Source: Rhizobacter sp. SG703
GTDB taxonomy: Bacteria; Pseudomonadota; Gammaproteobacteria; Burkholderiales; Burkholderiaceae_C
DNA length: 64,000 nt
Direction of reading: 5' to 3'
Assembly (NCBI RefSeq): GCF_012275445.1
Contig: NZ_JAAZQK010000012.1
Location: 1 to 64,000, forward strand
In this document: piece by piece, positions 25,902 to 37,585 of the stretch
Layout of the letters: the number at the start of each line of letters is the position of its first letter
How positions within the stretch are numbered: the first letter of the stretch is position 1
The notes under the pieces: generated by a model
Told to the model about the DNA's origin: nothing
Database searches by the model: none
The model's input: only the letters and a program-made list of their open reading frames with translations
Position numbers and translations under genes: made by a program

Positions 25902-28109
25902 TCAGCGGTTGTTCTCGCGCTCGTTGCGGCGCTCCGGCCGCTCCTGCCGTTCCTGCCGTTCCTGCCGTTCCTGCCGTTCCTGACGCTGCTCGACGCGCGG
26001 TTGCTCCTGGCGCGGTTGCACTTGTTGCGGCAGGCGCACCTCGGGCATGCGCTGCGGCTGCGGTTGCGGCGCTTGCGGCTGCAGTTGCGGCGCTTGCGGC
26101 TGCGGTTGAGGACGCTGCGGGGCCTGCGGCTGTGCGGGCTGCTGCACCTGCGGGGGGCTCGGACGCTGCACCTGCGGCGCTGCCGGTTGCTGCTGCTGCG
26201 GCACCGGGCGCGGCTGCAGCTGCGGCTGGCCGCCCACCGGCGCCGGTCGTTCGAAGCGGTCGCCACGCGGGTTGCCGCGCGACTCGCCGTTCTGGTTCAC
26301 CGGCATCGGATGGCGGCGGTCCGGCGTGTTCACCGTCGGTGCCGGCGGCTGGGCTGCATTGGCGACCGGCGGGCGGTTGCCATCGGGCCGCTCGGCGTTG
26401 TCGGGCACGTCGCGGCCCGGCCGCGGACGCGGCGTCACGCCGGGCTGCTGCGGTTGCTGCGGCTGCTGCACCGCCACCGGCGCCTGCGGCTGCTGCCCCG
26501 GCGCGTTGGGCCGTTCGGGACGGCCCCAGCCGCCTTCGCCCCGCCCGTTGTTGTCGCCCCGGCCGCCGTTGCTGCCCGGCACGTTGCTGTCGACGCGACC
26601 GAGGTTGTCGCCCCGGCCACCGTTGTTCTCGCGGCGCCCCGGCGGCGGCGGCACCGGCTGCTGCGGGTTCGGTGCGAAGCTGACACGCCCGGTGCGCGGG
26701 TCTTCGACGCGCCGTCCGCCGCCCTCGCCCCGCGCCGGCATCGGCATCGGAACCGGCGCGTCGACGCGCGGCCGCTCGCGGCCCATGTCGCGCAGCACGC
26801 GGTCGTTGACGCGCGTCATCGCCGGCGCCACCGGCTGGCGGCGCTCCATCACCACCGCCGGCACCACCGTCACCGCATGCGGCATGCCGCGGTTGACGTA
26901 GTGCGTCTGCTGCACCACCGTGCCCGGGCTGTTGATGATGTTCGTGACGTTGGTGATGTTGGTCACGTGGGTCACGTTGACGTTGCGGATGTAGCGCGGG
27001 CTGACGCGGTACCCCGGCACGTAGACCTCGCGCGGGGCCAGCGGGAACCAGCCGACCGACGGCGAGTTGCCGACCGAGATCGACAGGCTCAGGTTCGGCC
27101 CGCCGACCCAGGCCACCAGGGCCGGTGCATACACCGGCCGTGCAATGTAGGTGCCCGGCGTCCAGCACCAGGCGTTGCGGTGCCACATCCAACGGCCATA
27201 GTGGAACGGCGCGAAGCCCCACGGCGCATCGTCGACCCAGGTCCAGCCCCACGGGTTGACCCAGGCCCAGTGGCCCATGCGGTACGGCGCCCAGTCCGGC
27301 GCGACATTGCTCGGGATCCAGATCGCGCCGTAGTCGGGACTCTGTTCCCAGCGGCCGTAGCGGTCCAGGTCTTCGACACCGGTCATCTCGGGCGAGACGT
27401 AGCGGGTCGACACGCTGCGCTCCTCGCGCTGGTCGAGCGAGGCGACCCAGTCCGAGAACGGGTCGCGCACCGGGTCGGTGATGCTGTACTGTGTCGGCGC
27501 GTCGGGCCTGTCGCGCCAGAACTCGGCGCGCTGGTTCGGCATCACCGTCAGCGCGGTGCGGTCGCCTTCGAACTGCGCCTGCCCGCTGACCACGGTGACC
27601 TGGCTGGTGTCGTCGATGCGGTCGAAGCGGTAGCTGCCGGTGCGGTCGGTGCGGAAGCGCCCCTCGCCGGTGGCCACGCCGAATTCGTTCGCCGATTCGC
27701 GGGTGCGCAGCCGGGCCGACAGGCTGCCGCTCAGCAGCTGCAGGCTCAGGTGGTTGTCGTCGAGCTGCAGCACCTCGATCTCGGTGTTGGCGGCGATGCG
27801 CAGCGTGGTCGAACCGATGCGGATCTCGGCGCGGCCGTCCTTCTCGGTCGACAGCCGGTCGCCGGTGGTGACGGGGCGGTTGCGCGCCGCGGCGATCCAT
27901 TCGGCGCTCTCGGGGGCGTAGACCCAGACGGCGCCGTCGACTTCGGAGAGCCGGCCGACCCGGCCCGGCGGGTCTTCGTCGGCGGCGCGCGCGGACTGCG
28001 CGAACACCGCCATCAGCGTGGCCAACATCAAGCCGGCCATCAGGCCCAGCCACTGTGCAGGCCGGGCGCCCATGCGGGCGGATGTAGCGTTTCGGGTGCT
28101 GTTCGGCAC
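25902..28109 (-). CDS. FecR/DUF6600-like envelope protein with long Pro/Gln-rich tail
   Basis: About 735 aa. GTG at 28109 is chosen because GAGGAG precedes it; an ATG at 28130 is an alternative. A basic start and hydrophobic stretch (LGLMAGLMLATLMAVFAQ) form a signal peptide ending ARA. A FecR-like beta domain follows (VDGAVWVYAPESAEW, RIGSTTLRIAANTEIEVL). Next comes a Trp-rich region typical of DUF6600 proteins (MGHWAWVNPWGWTWVDD, FHYGRWMWH). The C-terminal 350 residues are low complexity: PQ/QPQA runs and at least four QER repeats encoded by a 9-bp tandem repeat near 25942-25990. Function unknown; it is probably periplasmic or surface-associated. Confidence 0.85.
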   Translation of the reverse strand: MPNSTRNATSARMGARPAQWLGLMAGLMLATLMAVFAQSARAADEDPPGRVGRLSEVDGAVWVYAPESAEWIAAARNRPVTTGDRLSTEKDGRAEIRIGSTTLRIAANTEIEVLQLDDNHLSLQLLSGSLSARLRTRESANEFGVATGEGRFRTDRTGSYRFDRIDDTSQVTVVSGQAQFEGDRTALTVMPNQRAEFWRDRPDAPTQYSITDPVRDPFSDWVASLDQREERSVSTRYVSPEMTGVEDLDRYGRWEQSPDYGAIWIPSNVAPDWAPYRMGHWAWVNPWGWTWVDDAPWGFAPFHYGRWMWHRNAWCWTPGTYIARPVYAPALVAWVGGPNLSLSISVGNSPSVGWFPLAPREVYVPGYRVSPRYIRNVNVTHVTNITNVTNIINSPGTVVQQTHYVNRGMPHAVTVVPAVVMERRQPVAPAMTRVNDRVLRDMGRERPRVDAPVPMPMPARGEGGGRRVEDPRTGRVSFAPNPQQPVPPPPGRRENNGGRGDNLGRVDSNVPGSNGGRGDNNGRGEGGWGRPERPNAPGQQPQAPVAVQQPQQPQQPGVTPRPRPGRDVPDNAERPDGNRPPVANAAQPPAPTVNTPDRRHPMPVNQNGESRGNPRGDRFERPAPVGGQPQLQPRPVPQQQQPAAPQVQRPSPPQVQQPAQPQAPQRPQPQPQAPQLQPQAPQPQPQRMPEVRLPQQVQPRQEQPRVEQRQERQERQERQERQERPERRNERENNR

Positions 28110-28234
28110 GGCGAGCTCCTCACGTTGCATGGTCACGGTCCGGTGGGACCGTCGGGAACCGACGAGGTTCCTGGCGCACAACGTGTCAGAAGGCTCCGCG
28201 GCTGACGACAGAAACCTTTCTTCGCAAAGAAAGC

Positions 28235-28777
28235 TCAGTCGTCATCGTTGGGGTCGAGCTCGGGGAACAGCACGCTGGTGAAGCCGAACTTGCTGAAGTC
28301 CTCGATCCGCGTGGGATAGAGCTTGCCGATCAGGTGGTCGCATTCATGCTGCACGACGCGGGCATGGAAACCCTCGGCTTCGCGGTCGATCAGGTTGCCT
28401 TGCGGATCCAGGCCGGTGTAGCGGATGCGCGCGTAGCGCGGCACGACACCGCGCAGCCCCGGCACCGACAGGCAGCCTTCCCAGCCCGCTTCCCGCTCGT
28501 CGGACAGCGGCACGATCGTCGGGTTGATCAGCACCGTCTCCGGCACCGCCGGCGCATCGGGATAGCGGGTGTTGTTCTTGAAGCCGAAGATCACCAGCTG
28601 CAGGTCGACGCCGATCTGCGGTGCCGCCAGCCCGGCGCCGTTGGCGTGGTGCATCGTGTCGAACATGTCGTCGATCAGCTGCTGCAGATCGCGGCTGCCC
28701 AGCTGCTCGCGCGGCACCGGCGGCGCCACGCGCAGCAGCCGGGGGTCGCCCATCTTGAGGATCTCGCGCACGGTCAT
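28235..28777 (-). CDS. def: Peptide deformylase
   Basis: 180 aa. Removes the formyl group from nascent N-terminal methionine. All three motifs are present: [17 protein letters not shown] and QHECDHL, the last giving the two metal-binding histidines and catalytic Glu. The C-terminal tail is acidic (ELDPNDDD). It lies alone between the FecR-like gene and the divergent metal-uptake cluster, not beside fmt as in many bacteria, so it is likely one of several deformylases. Confidence 0.96.
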   Translation of the reverse strand: MTVREILKMGDPRLLRVAPPVPREQLGSRDLQQLIDDMFDTMHHANGAGLAAPQIGVDLQLVIFGFKNNTRYPDAPAVPETVLINPTIVPLSDEREAGWEGCLSVPGLRGVVPRYARIRYTGLDPQGNLIDREAEGFHARVVQHECDHLIGKLYPTRIEDFSKFGFTSVLFPELDPNDDD

Positions 28778-28886
28778 CGGTCAGCATCCTTTGCAGAGTC
28801 GTCGCATCGACTGCGCATTGTCGTGAATCGGACGCGGCCCTGCCGGCGTGTGCTATTTTCGGCGGCCTGCGCGCAACACACCTTCG

Positions 28887-29225
28887 ATGGCCGCCCTCCG
28901 CTTCCTCCGCCTTGCCCTGCTCGTCGGGTCGGTCCTGCTGACCCCGCAGCTGTGGCTCGCGCACGCGCTGTCGCATGGGCTGGCGGCACCGGCCACGCCC
29001 GGCCAGCCGGCGGACCCGGCCGGCAAGGAACGGCAGTCGCAATCCGACAAGGTGTGCGACGCCTGTCTCGCGTTCGCACAGCTCGATGCCGCGGTGCCGG
29101 CGCATTTCGACTGGACGGCCCCGGCCGGCGCGGCACCGCTGGCCGCACCGTTGCCTGCCGGGGCCTGGGACGGCGCCACGCCGATCGCCACCCGCGCGCG
29201 CGGGCCGCCGACGCCGCGCGCCTGA
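28887..29225 (+). CDS. Small exported protein with CxxC, metal-uptake cluster
   Basis: 112 aa from MAALRFLRLALLVG. An N-terminal hydrophobic signal is followed by HALSHG, a polar linker, and CDACLAFAQLDAAVP. The CxxC plus His content resembles the DUF2946-like small proteins that accompany metal transport or resistance genes. The Ala/Pro-rich tail ends in RGPPTPRA. It is followed 79 bp later by an outer-membrane protein and then metal ABC genes. A metal-buffering or sensing role is inferred only. Confidence 0.7.
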   Translation: MAALRFLRLALLVGSVLLTPQLWLAHALSHGLAAPATPGQPADPAGKERQSQSDKVCDACLAFAQLDAAVPAHFDWTAPAGAAPLAAPLPAGAWDGATPIATRARGPPTPRA

Positions 29226-29304
29226 TCCGTCTCCGCCGCCGACGCGCGCCCCCCGGCGCCTGCCGGCGCTCGATCACCCGCAGACCGTCTGCAGGACGCA
29301 TCCC

Positions 29305-30705
29305 ATGCACTTCCACCGCACCTGGGCCGCCGGCCTGGGCTCCTCGCTGGGCCTGGCCGCCGCGCTGGCCTGGCCCCAGCACGCGCTCGCCGACCCGGCC
29401 TCCGATGTCGAGCAGCTGAAGAAAGACATCGCCGACCTGCGCCAGTCCTACGAGGCCCGGCTGCAGGCGATGGAGCAGAAGCTGCTGCAATTGCAGCAGG
29501 CCGCGCCGGCCGAGGCTCCGCCGCCCGCAGCGGCACCGGCCGCCGCCGCAACCGCCACTTCGGCATCGGCCTTCAACCCGGCGGTCTCGCTGATCCTCAA
29601 CGGCACCTACGCCAACCTGTCGCAGGACCCGGCGCGCTACCGGCTGCAGGGCTTCATGCCGTCGGGCGGCGAGGTCGGTCCTGGCCGGCGCAGCTTCCAG
29701 CTCGGCGAGTCCGAGCTCGGCTTCGCCGCGACCATCGACCCGACCTTCAGCGGCCACTTGACCTTCTCGCTGAGCCCCAACGACAGCGGCGACGACACCG
29801 TCAGCGTCGAAGAGGCGGTGTTCGAGCGCCAGGGCCTGTTCGACGGCGCCACGCTGAAGGGCGGGCGCTTCCTGTCGTCGATCGGCTACCTGAACAGCCA
29901 GCATGCGCATGCCTGGGATTTCGTCGATGCGCCGCTGGCCTACCAGGCCTTCTTCGGCGGGCCGCTGAAGACCGACGGGCTGCACCTGCACTGGCTCGCG
30001 CCGACCGAGCGCTTCGTCGAGCTCGGCGCCGAGGTCGGGTCGGGCGCGACCTTCCCCGGCAACGACACCGGCCGCAACGGCATCGGCTCGGCCGCGCTGT
30101 TCGCCCACCTCGGCGACGACATCGGCGACAGCGCGAGCTGGCGGGCCGGGCTGTCGGTGCTGCGGCAACGCGCGCAGGACCGGCGCTACGAGGATCTCGA
30201 TGCGAACGGTGACGACCATGGCGCATCGTTCAGCGGCCACAGCACCACCTGGGTGGCGGACGCGATCTACAAATGGGCACCCGGCGGCAACGCGACGCGC
30301 GAGAACCTGAAGCTGCAGGGCGAGTACTTCCGCCGCACCGAAGACGGCACGCTGGCCCAGGGCGCCGCGCTCGGCGGCTACCGCAGCACGCAGAGCGGCT
30401 GGTACCTGCAGGCGGTCTACCAGTTCATGCCGCAGTGGCGGGTCGGTGCGCGCTACGACCGGCTCGACGCCGGCAGCCTCGGCATCGGCCTCGTCGACGA
30501 CGGCACGCTGGGTGCGGCCGACCTGCCGGTGCTGCAGCACGCCACGCCGACGCGCAGCACGCTGATGGTCGACTACTCGCTGTCGGAGTTCAGCCGCTTC
30601 CGGCTGCAGCTCGCGAACGACCGCAGCCGCGGCGACGCGACCGACCGGCAGCTCTTCCTCCAATACATCATGAGCCTCGGCGCCCATGGTGCCCACTCGT
30701 TCTAG
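29305..30705 (+). CDS. Outer-membrane beta-barrel protein with N-terminal coiled coil
   Basis: 466 aa. The signal peptide ends HALA; the mature N-terminus is a short coiled coil (VEQLKKDIADLRQSYEAR, MEQKLLQLQQ) and an Ala/Pro linker, then a barrel of alternating amphipathic strands ending in aromatic MSLGAHGAHSF, a typical outer-membrane insertion signal. Porins with this coiled-coil start are known next to metal and siderophore uptake genes. Position directly upstream of a ZnuA-like protein suggests a pore for metal ions or a metallophore. No TonB box or plug domain is seen. Confidence 0.82.
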   Translation: MHFHRTWAAGLGSSLGLAAALAWPQHALADPASDVEQLKKDIADLRQSYEARLQAMEQKLLQLQQAAPAEAPPPAAAPAAAATATSASAFNPAVSLILNGTYANLSQDPARYRLQGFMPSGGEVGPGRRSFQLGESELGFAATIDPTFSGHLTFSLSPNDSGDDTVSVEEAVFERQGLFDGATLKGGRFLSSIGYLNSQHAHAWDFVDAPLAYQAFFGGPLKTDGLHLHWLAPTERFVELGAEVGSGATFPGNDTGRNGIGSAALFAHLGDDIGDSASWRAGLSVLRQRAQDRRYEDLDANGDDHGASFSGHSTTWVADAIYKWAPGGNATRENLKLQGEYFRRTEDGTLAQGAALGGYRSTQSGWYLQAVYQFMPQWRVGARYDRLDAGSLGIGLVDDGTLGAADLPVLQHATPTRSTLMVDYSLSEFSRFRLQLANDRSRGDATDRQLFLQYIMSLGAHGAHSF

Positions 30706-30713
30706 GACACCGC

Positions 30714-31619
30714 ATGACTCCCTTGCTGAAGATCCTCGCGCTGGCCGCGTTCGCCGGCTGCGCATTGCAGGCGCAGGCCGCATTGAACGTCGTCGCCTGC
30801 GAACCCGAATGGGCCGCGCTGGCGAAAGAGCTCGGCGGCGACAAGCTCAACGTGTCGTCGGCCACCACCGCGCTGCAGGACCCGCACCACATCGAGGCCC
30901 GGCCCAGCCTGATCGCCCGCGTGCGCGGCGCCGACCTGCTGGTGTGCACCGGCATGGAGCTGGAGATCGGCTGGCTGCCGGTGCTCGTCCAGCAGTCCGG
31001 CAATGCGAAGCTGTCGCCCGGTGCGCCGGCGATGTTCGAGGCCGGCCGCTTCGTCGCGCCGCTGGAGGTGCCCACGCGCCTGGACCGCGGCGATGGCGAC
31101 GTGCATGCGCAGGGCAATCCACACATCCAGCAGGACCCGCGCAACATCGCGAAGGTGGCAGCGGCGCTCGGTGCGCGGCTGGCGCAGCTCGATGCCGCCA
31201 ATGCGGCCACGTACCAGCAGCGACTGCAGGACTTCAACACCCGCTGGGCCGCGGCACTGCAGCGCTGGGAGGCGCAGGCCAGGCCGCTGAAGGGCGTGGT
31301 GGTGGTCGCGCACCACAAGAACATGGGCTACCTGTGGAACTGGCTCGGCGTGCGCGAGATCGCGACGCTGGAGCCGAAGCCCGGCGTCGAACCGAGCGCC
31401 GGCCACCTGACCGAGCTGAGCGCCCTGCTCGCGCAGCAGCCGGCGAAGATGGTGGTGCGGGCCGCCTACGAAGACCCGCGCGCGTCGAAGTGGCTGTCCG
31501 AGCACGCGAAGATCCCGGCCGTCGCGCTGCCGTTCACCGTCGGCGGCAACGACAAGGCGAGCGACCTGTTCGGGCTGTTCGACAGCAGCATCGCGCTGCT
31601 GCTGGAGGCGGCCAAATGA
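30714..31619 (+). CDS. Metal ABC transporter substrate-binding protein, ZnuA-like
   Basis: 301 aa. The signal peptide ends LQAQA. Cluster A-I metal-binding family: likely metal ligands are in DPHHIEARPS, GNPHIQQDPRN and the later AHHKNMGYLWNW. The long His-rich loop of enterobacterial ZnuA is absent, so zinc over manganese is an inference. It begins 8 bp after the porin gene and overlaps the permease start by 4 bp. Confidence 0.88.
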   Translation: MTPLLKILALAAFAGCALQAQAALNVVACEPEWAALAKELGGDKLNVSSATTALQDPHHIEARPSLIARVRGADLLVCTGMELEIGWLPVLVQQSGNAKLSPGAPAMFEAGRFVAPLEVPTRLDRGDGDVHAQGNPHIQQDPRNIAKVAAALGARLAQLDAANAATYQQRLQDFNTRWAAALQRWEAQARPLKGVVVVAHHKNMGYLWNWLGVREIATLEPKPGVEPSAGHLTELSALLAQQPAKMVVRAAYEDPRASKWLSEHAKIPAVALPFTVGGNDKASDLFGLFDSSIALLLEAAK

Positions 31620-32358
31620 CGGTGGCCCCTATCGATTTCGCGATCCTCGCGCCGGCCTTCGCCGCCGGGCTGCTGGTCGTCGCGACGCATGTGCCGCTGG
31701 GTGCGCAGGTGCTGCGCAAGGGCATCGTCTTCATCGACCTGGCGATCGCGCAGATCGCCGCGCTGGGGGTGATCGTCGCCGGGCTGCTCGACATCGACCC
31801 GAACGGCTGGCAGGTGCAGGTGGCGGCGGCACTCGCCGCGCTGGCCGGTGCGCTGCTGCTGACCTGGACCGAGAAGAAGTGGCCCGACGTGCAGGAGGCG
31901 CAGATCGGCGTGCTGTTCGTGCTGGCGGCCACCGCGGGCATCCTGCTGCTGGCGAAGAACCCGCACGGCGGCGAGCACCTGCGCGACCTGCTGGCCGGCC
32001 AGATCCTGTGGGTCGGCTATGCGCAGCTGGCGATCCCGGCGGTGGCGACACTCGCGATCCTCGGGCTGTGGTTCGGTGCGCGCGCGCTGGTCGAGCGGGC
32101 CGGCTTCTACCTGCTGTTCGCGCTGGCGGTCACGGTGTCGGTGCAGTTGGTCGGCGTCTACCTGGTGTTCGCGACGCTGATCGTGCCGAGCCTCGGGACG
32201 CGCAAGCACCGCGAGTCGTGGCGGCTGGCGCTGGCCTACGGGATCGGCATCGCGGGCTATGCGATCGGGCTCGCGCTGTCGTCGGCGTTCGACCTGCCGG
32301 CGGGCGCGTTGATCGTGTGGTGCCTGGCGCTGCTGGCGATGGCGGTGCACGCCGTGTC

Positions 32359-32362
<4 letters not shown>
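31616..32362 (+). CDS. Metal ABC transporter permease, ZnuB-like
   Basis: 248 aa. Membrane permease of the ABC-3 family with about seven hydrophobic helices; LRKGIVFIDLAIAQIAALG and the late helix QLVGVYLVFATLIVPS match the family. The ATG overlaps the binding-protein stop. No ATPase gene lies upstream or downstream, so the pump must borrow one encoded elsewhere. The TAG stop is part of a hairpin shared with the convergent ligA stop. Confidence 0.88.
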
Positions 32363-34447
<2,085 letters not shown>

Positions 34448-34493
34448 TTAGAGGCCGGCAGGCCCGCTCCCCTTCGGCGCTCTCCCCCCAGCT

Positions 34494-35099
34494 TCAGGCC
34501 GGACCGAAGGTCGCGGTGACGTTGTGCAGCATGTAGTTGCGGATCTCGCAGGTGTCGCGCGTGCCGGAGTCGATGCAGGCACCGCCCCAGCCGCGGAACA
34601 CCTGGCCGGCCTTCGGCACCGCGCTCAGCAGCACCGTCTTGTACTTCGTGTAGATCGCGTTGCAGTTGGTGCCGCCCTGCACGCAGCTCATCGTGCCGGC
34701 GTTGCCGCGCACCGAGTTGCCTACCGTGCCCTGGCCGGTCACCTGCACGCGGATCGGGCGCAGCGGATAGTAGGCATCCAGCTCCGCGTCGTCCCAGGTC
34801 TGCACCCACGGGTCGGTCGCGACGCTCGCGACGAACTCGGAGACCGGCCCGGAGACCGATTCGGCGCCGCCCGCTGCGTCGTGTGTCGGTGCCGCGTCCT
34901 GCGCGACCACCGGCGGTGTCGCCGCATCGTCCGGGTTCGTCGACGGGGCCGTCGCCGGCGATGTCGCCTGCCCGACCGTCACGGCGTCATCGGCCGCACG
35001 AACCGCCTCGGCGGCATCGCTGCCACCACCACCACCGCCGCATGCAGCCAGCAGTGCCATCAGCAGGCATGCGCCGGCCGTCTTGCTCAAACTCTTCAT
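34494..35099 (-). CDS. Small lipoprotein with one InlB-type repeat
   Basis: 201 aa from MKSLSKTAGACLLM. Lipobox LLAACGGGGGG, then a low-complexity Ala/Thr/Pro region, then a single Cys-containing bacterial repeat: RPIRVQVTGQGTVGNSV, FRGWGGAC and VTATFGPA at the C-terminus. This module, with its lead-in YYPLRPI, closely resembles the N-terminal module of the phosphoesterase lipoprotein next door, as if it were a stand-alone copy. Likely anchored in the outer membrane; function unknown. Confidence 0.8.
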   Translation of the reverse strand: MKSLSKTAGACLLMALLAACGGGGGGSDAAEAVRAADDAVTVGQATSPATAPSTNPDDAATPPVVAQDAAPTHDAAGGAESVSGPVSEFVASVATDPWVQTWDDAELDAYYPLRPIRVQVTGQGTVGNSVRGNAGTMSCVQGGTNCNAIYTKYKTVLLSAVPKAGQVFRGWGGACIDSGTRDTCEIRNYMLHNVTATFGPA

Positions 35100-35254
35100 T
35101 CCCTGCTCCAACCACGTCCGGCCTTGCACCCATCGCAAGGTCCGCGTGACCTGACTTGTTTCGGCGCCGCCGCCACTTCATTGAGTGGTCTGTCGGGCCG
35201 AATCGTTACCAAAGCGACTGTTCGAGAATTGCTTCCGAAAGCGCTCCACGGATG

Positions 35255-35288
35255 AAAAAGGCCCGGCCGTGCAATGCACCGCCGGGCC
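35255..35288 (-). terminator. Rho-independent terminator after the phosphoesterase gene
   Basis: GGCCCGGC (35260-35267) pairs with GCCGGGCC (35281-35288); the plus-strand AAAAA at 35255-35259 gives a U-run at the 3' end of the minus-strand transcript. It lies 17 bp beyond the phosphoesterase stop and separates it from the small lipoprotein gene. Confidence 0.85.
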
Positions 35289-35305
35289 TCGTCGGATGGA
35301 CCCGA

Positions 35306-37456
35306 TCAGCGCGTCGAGAAGGTGTCGAGCACCGCGCCGTCCTGGCCGATCGTCTTCACGCTGACCTTGCCGCCGTCGACGTCGATGCGCATGTAGTGGT
35401 ACGCCGCGGTGGCCTTCGCGTTCAGCGCGCCGACCTTGTTGAAGCCGGCGAGGGCCGAGCCGCCGCCGCCGGTCACCGTGTAGACGGTGCCCTTGGCATC
35501 GTCACGCACGCCGTTCGGGTTCGCGTCGTCGGCATACACCGGCACCGAGCGCTCGTAGACGTGGCTGTGGCCCGAGATCACCATCTTCACCTTCGGGTAC
35601 TTGCTGAAGTCCTTGATCAGCGTCGGCCACGAAGCGTTCGGCGCATGGCCGTCGGAGTACGAGATCAGCGGCGCATGCATCAGCACGATGGTGTTCTGGA
35701 TCGCGCTGTTGGCCGAGGATTGCGCCAGGTCGTAGCGCAGCCAGTCGAGCTGGTGCTTGTAGTAGTACGCGTCGTAGTTGCCTTCGTTGGCCGCCGTGCA
35801 GTTGCTCGAGCACTCGTTCAGGTCGTAGTAGTCCGAGTTCAGGCGCAGCACCACGAAGTGCGTGCCCTTGTAGTCGAACGAGTAGTACATGTAGTCCGGA
35901 TAGACGCCGCTGCGGGTCTTCGCGCAGGCCAGCTGGTAGAACTGGTCGTCGGTGTAGTGCTTGACGCTCGAGGTGGTCCAGTCCTTGAAGTACGCCTTGT
36001 TCTGCGTGTGGTTCGGAATGCCGACCTTCTTCGGGTCGAACACGTCGCAGAAGCCGTTGCCGAACTTGTCCGGGTACCAGCCGTCGCCGAAGTTGTCATC
36101 GTGGTTGCCGACCACCGGGAAGTAGTACGTCGACAGGCCCGCGGCCGGCGTCTTGTTCTGCAGCGGCGCGATGATTTCCTTGAAGCTGCCCTTCGACGCG
36201 TCGCTCGGGCAATCGCCGCGCTGCACCCAGTTGGTGGACTTGTCGTAGCCGGTGACCATGTCGCCGAGGTTGAACACGAAGGCGGCCGGTTCATTGACCA
36301 TCCGGTTCACCAGCCCGATGTGCACGGTGTTGCCGCCGCAGCCATTGCCCGAGCGGCTGTCGCCGTAGGCCAGGAAGCTGAAGGCACCGCCGCTCGCCGG
36401 AGGCGTGGTGGGCGGCGTGGTCGGCGGGGTCGTGGTCGCCGAAGCCGTCGTGAAGTTCCAGCTGGTGGTGCCGGCCAGCGCGTTGCCGGCGGTGTCCTTG
36501 ATGCCGCTCGTGCCGGCGGTCAGGGCCACCGGGTACTGTGCGGCCGTCGCGAGGGCCGCGGCCGGCGTGAAGGTCGCGGTGTTGCCGGTGCACGCGATCG
36601 TGCCCGAGACCGAGCCGACCTTGAAGGTCTGGCCCGAGACGGTCGAGCAGTCCAGCGTCTTGCTGAAGGTCACCTTGACCGGCGCGGTCACCGCGACGTC
36701 GGTCGCACCGGCGCCGGGCGTGGCGCTCGCCACCGTCGGCGCGGTCGTGTCGGCGACGACGAAGGCCGCGCTGACGTCGCGTGCCTGGCTCATCGTGATG
36801 CTGCAGGTGCTGGCGCTGCCGGCGCAATCGCCGCCCCAGGCGCTCAGCCGGTAGCCGGCGGCGGGCGTGGCGGTCAGCGTGACGGCCGCGTTCGGCGTCA
36901 CGTCTTCGCTGCAGTCGGCGCCGCAGTTGATGCCGCCGGCGCCCGAGGTCACCGTGCCGGCGCCGCTGGTGCTGACGTTCAGGCGATAGGTCGTGGGCGC
37001 GGTCGGCGGCGTCGTGGTGCCGGCCGAGCCGAACTTCGCCGTGACGGTGCGCGCCTGGCTGTTGGTCAGCGTGCAGGTGTTGGCCGTTCCGGAGCAGGCG
37101 CCGCCCCAGCCGAGGAACACCATGCCGGTGTTGGGCAGCGCGCCCAGCAGCACCGAGGTGTAGGCCGAGTACTTCACCGAGCAGACCGTGCCGCCGTTGC
37201 CGCAGTTCATCGGCCCGAGCACGCCGCCCACCATGTTGCCCACCATGCCGGGACCGGTCACCGTGACGGTGATCGGACGCGCGGTGTAGTAGCTGCTGTC
37301 GACGGCCTGCGCACCTTCGGTCGCGCCGGTGGCCGCCAGTTCGGGATCGACTTCGGACGCAGCCACCGTCGTGGTGTTGCCGTTGCTTCCGCCGCCGCAA
37401 GCCGCCAGCATCATCGCCAGCGACATCGCACCGAACACCTTGTTCACCCTGTTCAT
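35306..37456 (-). CDS. Lipoprotein with InlB-type repeats, Ig-like domain and metallophosphoesterase
   Basis: 716 aa. Lipobox MMLAACGGG. Residues about 50-230 hold two InlB-type Cys-containing repeats (FLGWGGACSG, LSAWGGDCAG). Next is a bacterial Ig-like domain (DTTAPTVASATPGAGATDV, ending TSWNFTTASA), a Thr/Pro linker, then a calcineurin-like phosphoesterase with GDSRSG, NLGDMV, GNHDD, an MHAPL histidine and GHSHVYER, a full set of metal ligands. It resembles purple-acid-phosphatase-like secreted enzymes. Substrate unknown. Three tandem lipoprotein genes here share the repeat. Confidence 0.9.
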   Translation of the reverse strand: MNRVNKVFGAMSLAMMLAACGGGSNGNTTTVAASEVDPELAATGATEGAQAVDSSYYTARPITVTVTGPGMVGNMVGGVLGPMNCGNGGTVCSVKYSAYTSVLLGALPNTGMVFLGWGGACSGTANTCTLTNSQARTVTAKFGSAGTTTPPTAPTTYRLNVSTSGAGTVTSGAGGINCGADCSEDVTPNAAVTLTATPAAGYRLSAWGGDCAGSASTCSITMSQARDVSAAFVVADTTAPTVASATPGAGATDVAVTAPVKVTFSKTLDCSTVSGQTFKVGSVSGTIACTGNTATFTPAAALATAAQYPVALTAGTSGIKDTAGNALAGTTSWNFTTASATTTPPTTPPTTPPASGGAFSFLAYGDSRSGNGCGGNTVHIGLVNRMVNEPAAFVFNLGDMVTGYDKSTNWVQRGDCPSDASKGSFKEIIAPLQNKTPAAGLSTYYFPVVGNHDDNFGDGWYPDKFGNGFCDVFDPKKVGIPNHTQNKAYFKDWTTSSVKHYTDDQFYQLACAKTRSGVYPDYMYYSFDYKGTHFVVLRLNSDYYDLNECSSNCTAANEGNYDAYYYKHQLDWLRYDLAQSSANSAIQNTIVLMHAPLISYSDGHAPNASWPTLIKDFSKYPKVKMVISGHSHVYERSVPVYADDANPNGVRDDAKGTVYTVTGGGGSALAGFNKVGALNAKATAAYHYMRIDVDGGKVSVKTIGQDGAVLDTFSTR

Positions 37457-37550
37457 TGACTAGCTCCAGACAAGCCCGGTCCAGGCCCGATCGCGTGGAT
37501 CGCCGGGCTGGGCTCTGGCGGCCTCATCGGCCGCATGTGTTGATCGAGGA

Positions 37551-37576
37551 AGGCGCCGGCAGGATCGCCGGCGCCT
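37551..37576. repeat. Perfect 10-bp hairpin 3' of the beta-helix gene
   Basis: AGGCGCCGGC (37551-37560) and GCCGGCGCCT (37567-37576) pair perfectly around a 6-base loop, 9 bp beyond the stop of the beta-helix lipoprotein on the minus strand. There is only a short TTCC after it, so it is a weak intrinsic terminator or an mRNA-stabilising hairpin. Confidence 0.7.
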
Positions 37577-37585
37577 GGTCAGGCA

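Noticed and set aside
26001-28205. A 734-aa plus-strand frame opposite the FecR-like protein.
   Set aside because: Leu/Arg/His-rich composition matching the complement of Pro/Gln-rich codons.
35306-37456. An alkaline-phosphatase or purple-acid phosphatase specific name.
   Set aside because: The metal-ligand motifs fit the wide calcineurin-like superfamily; finer naming is not supported by sequence alone.
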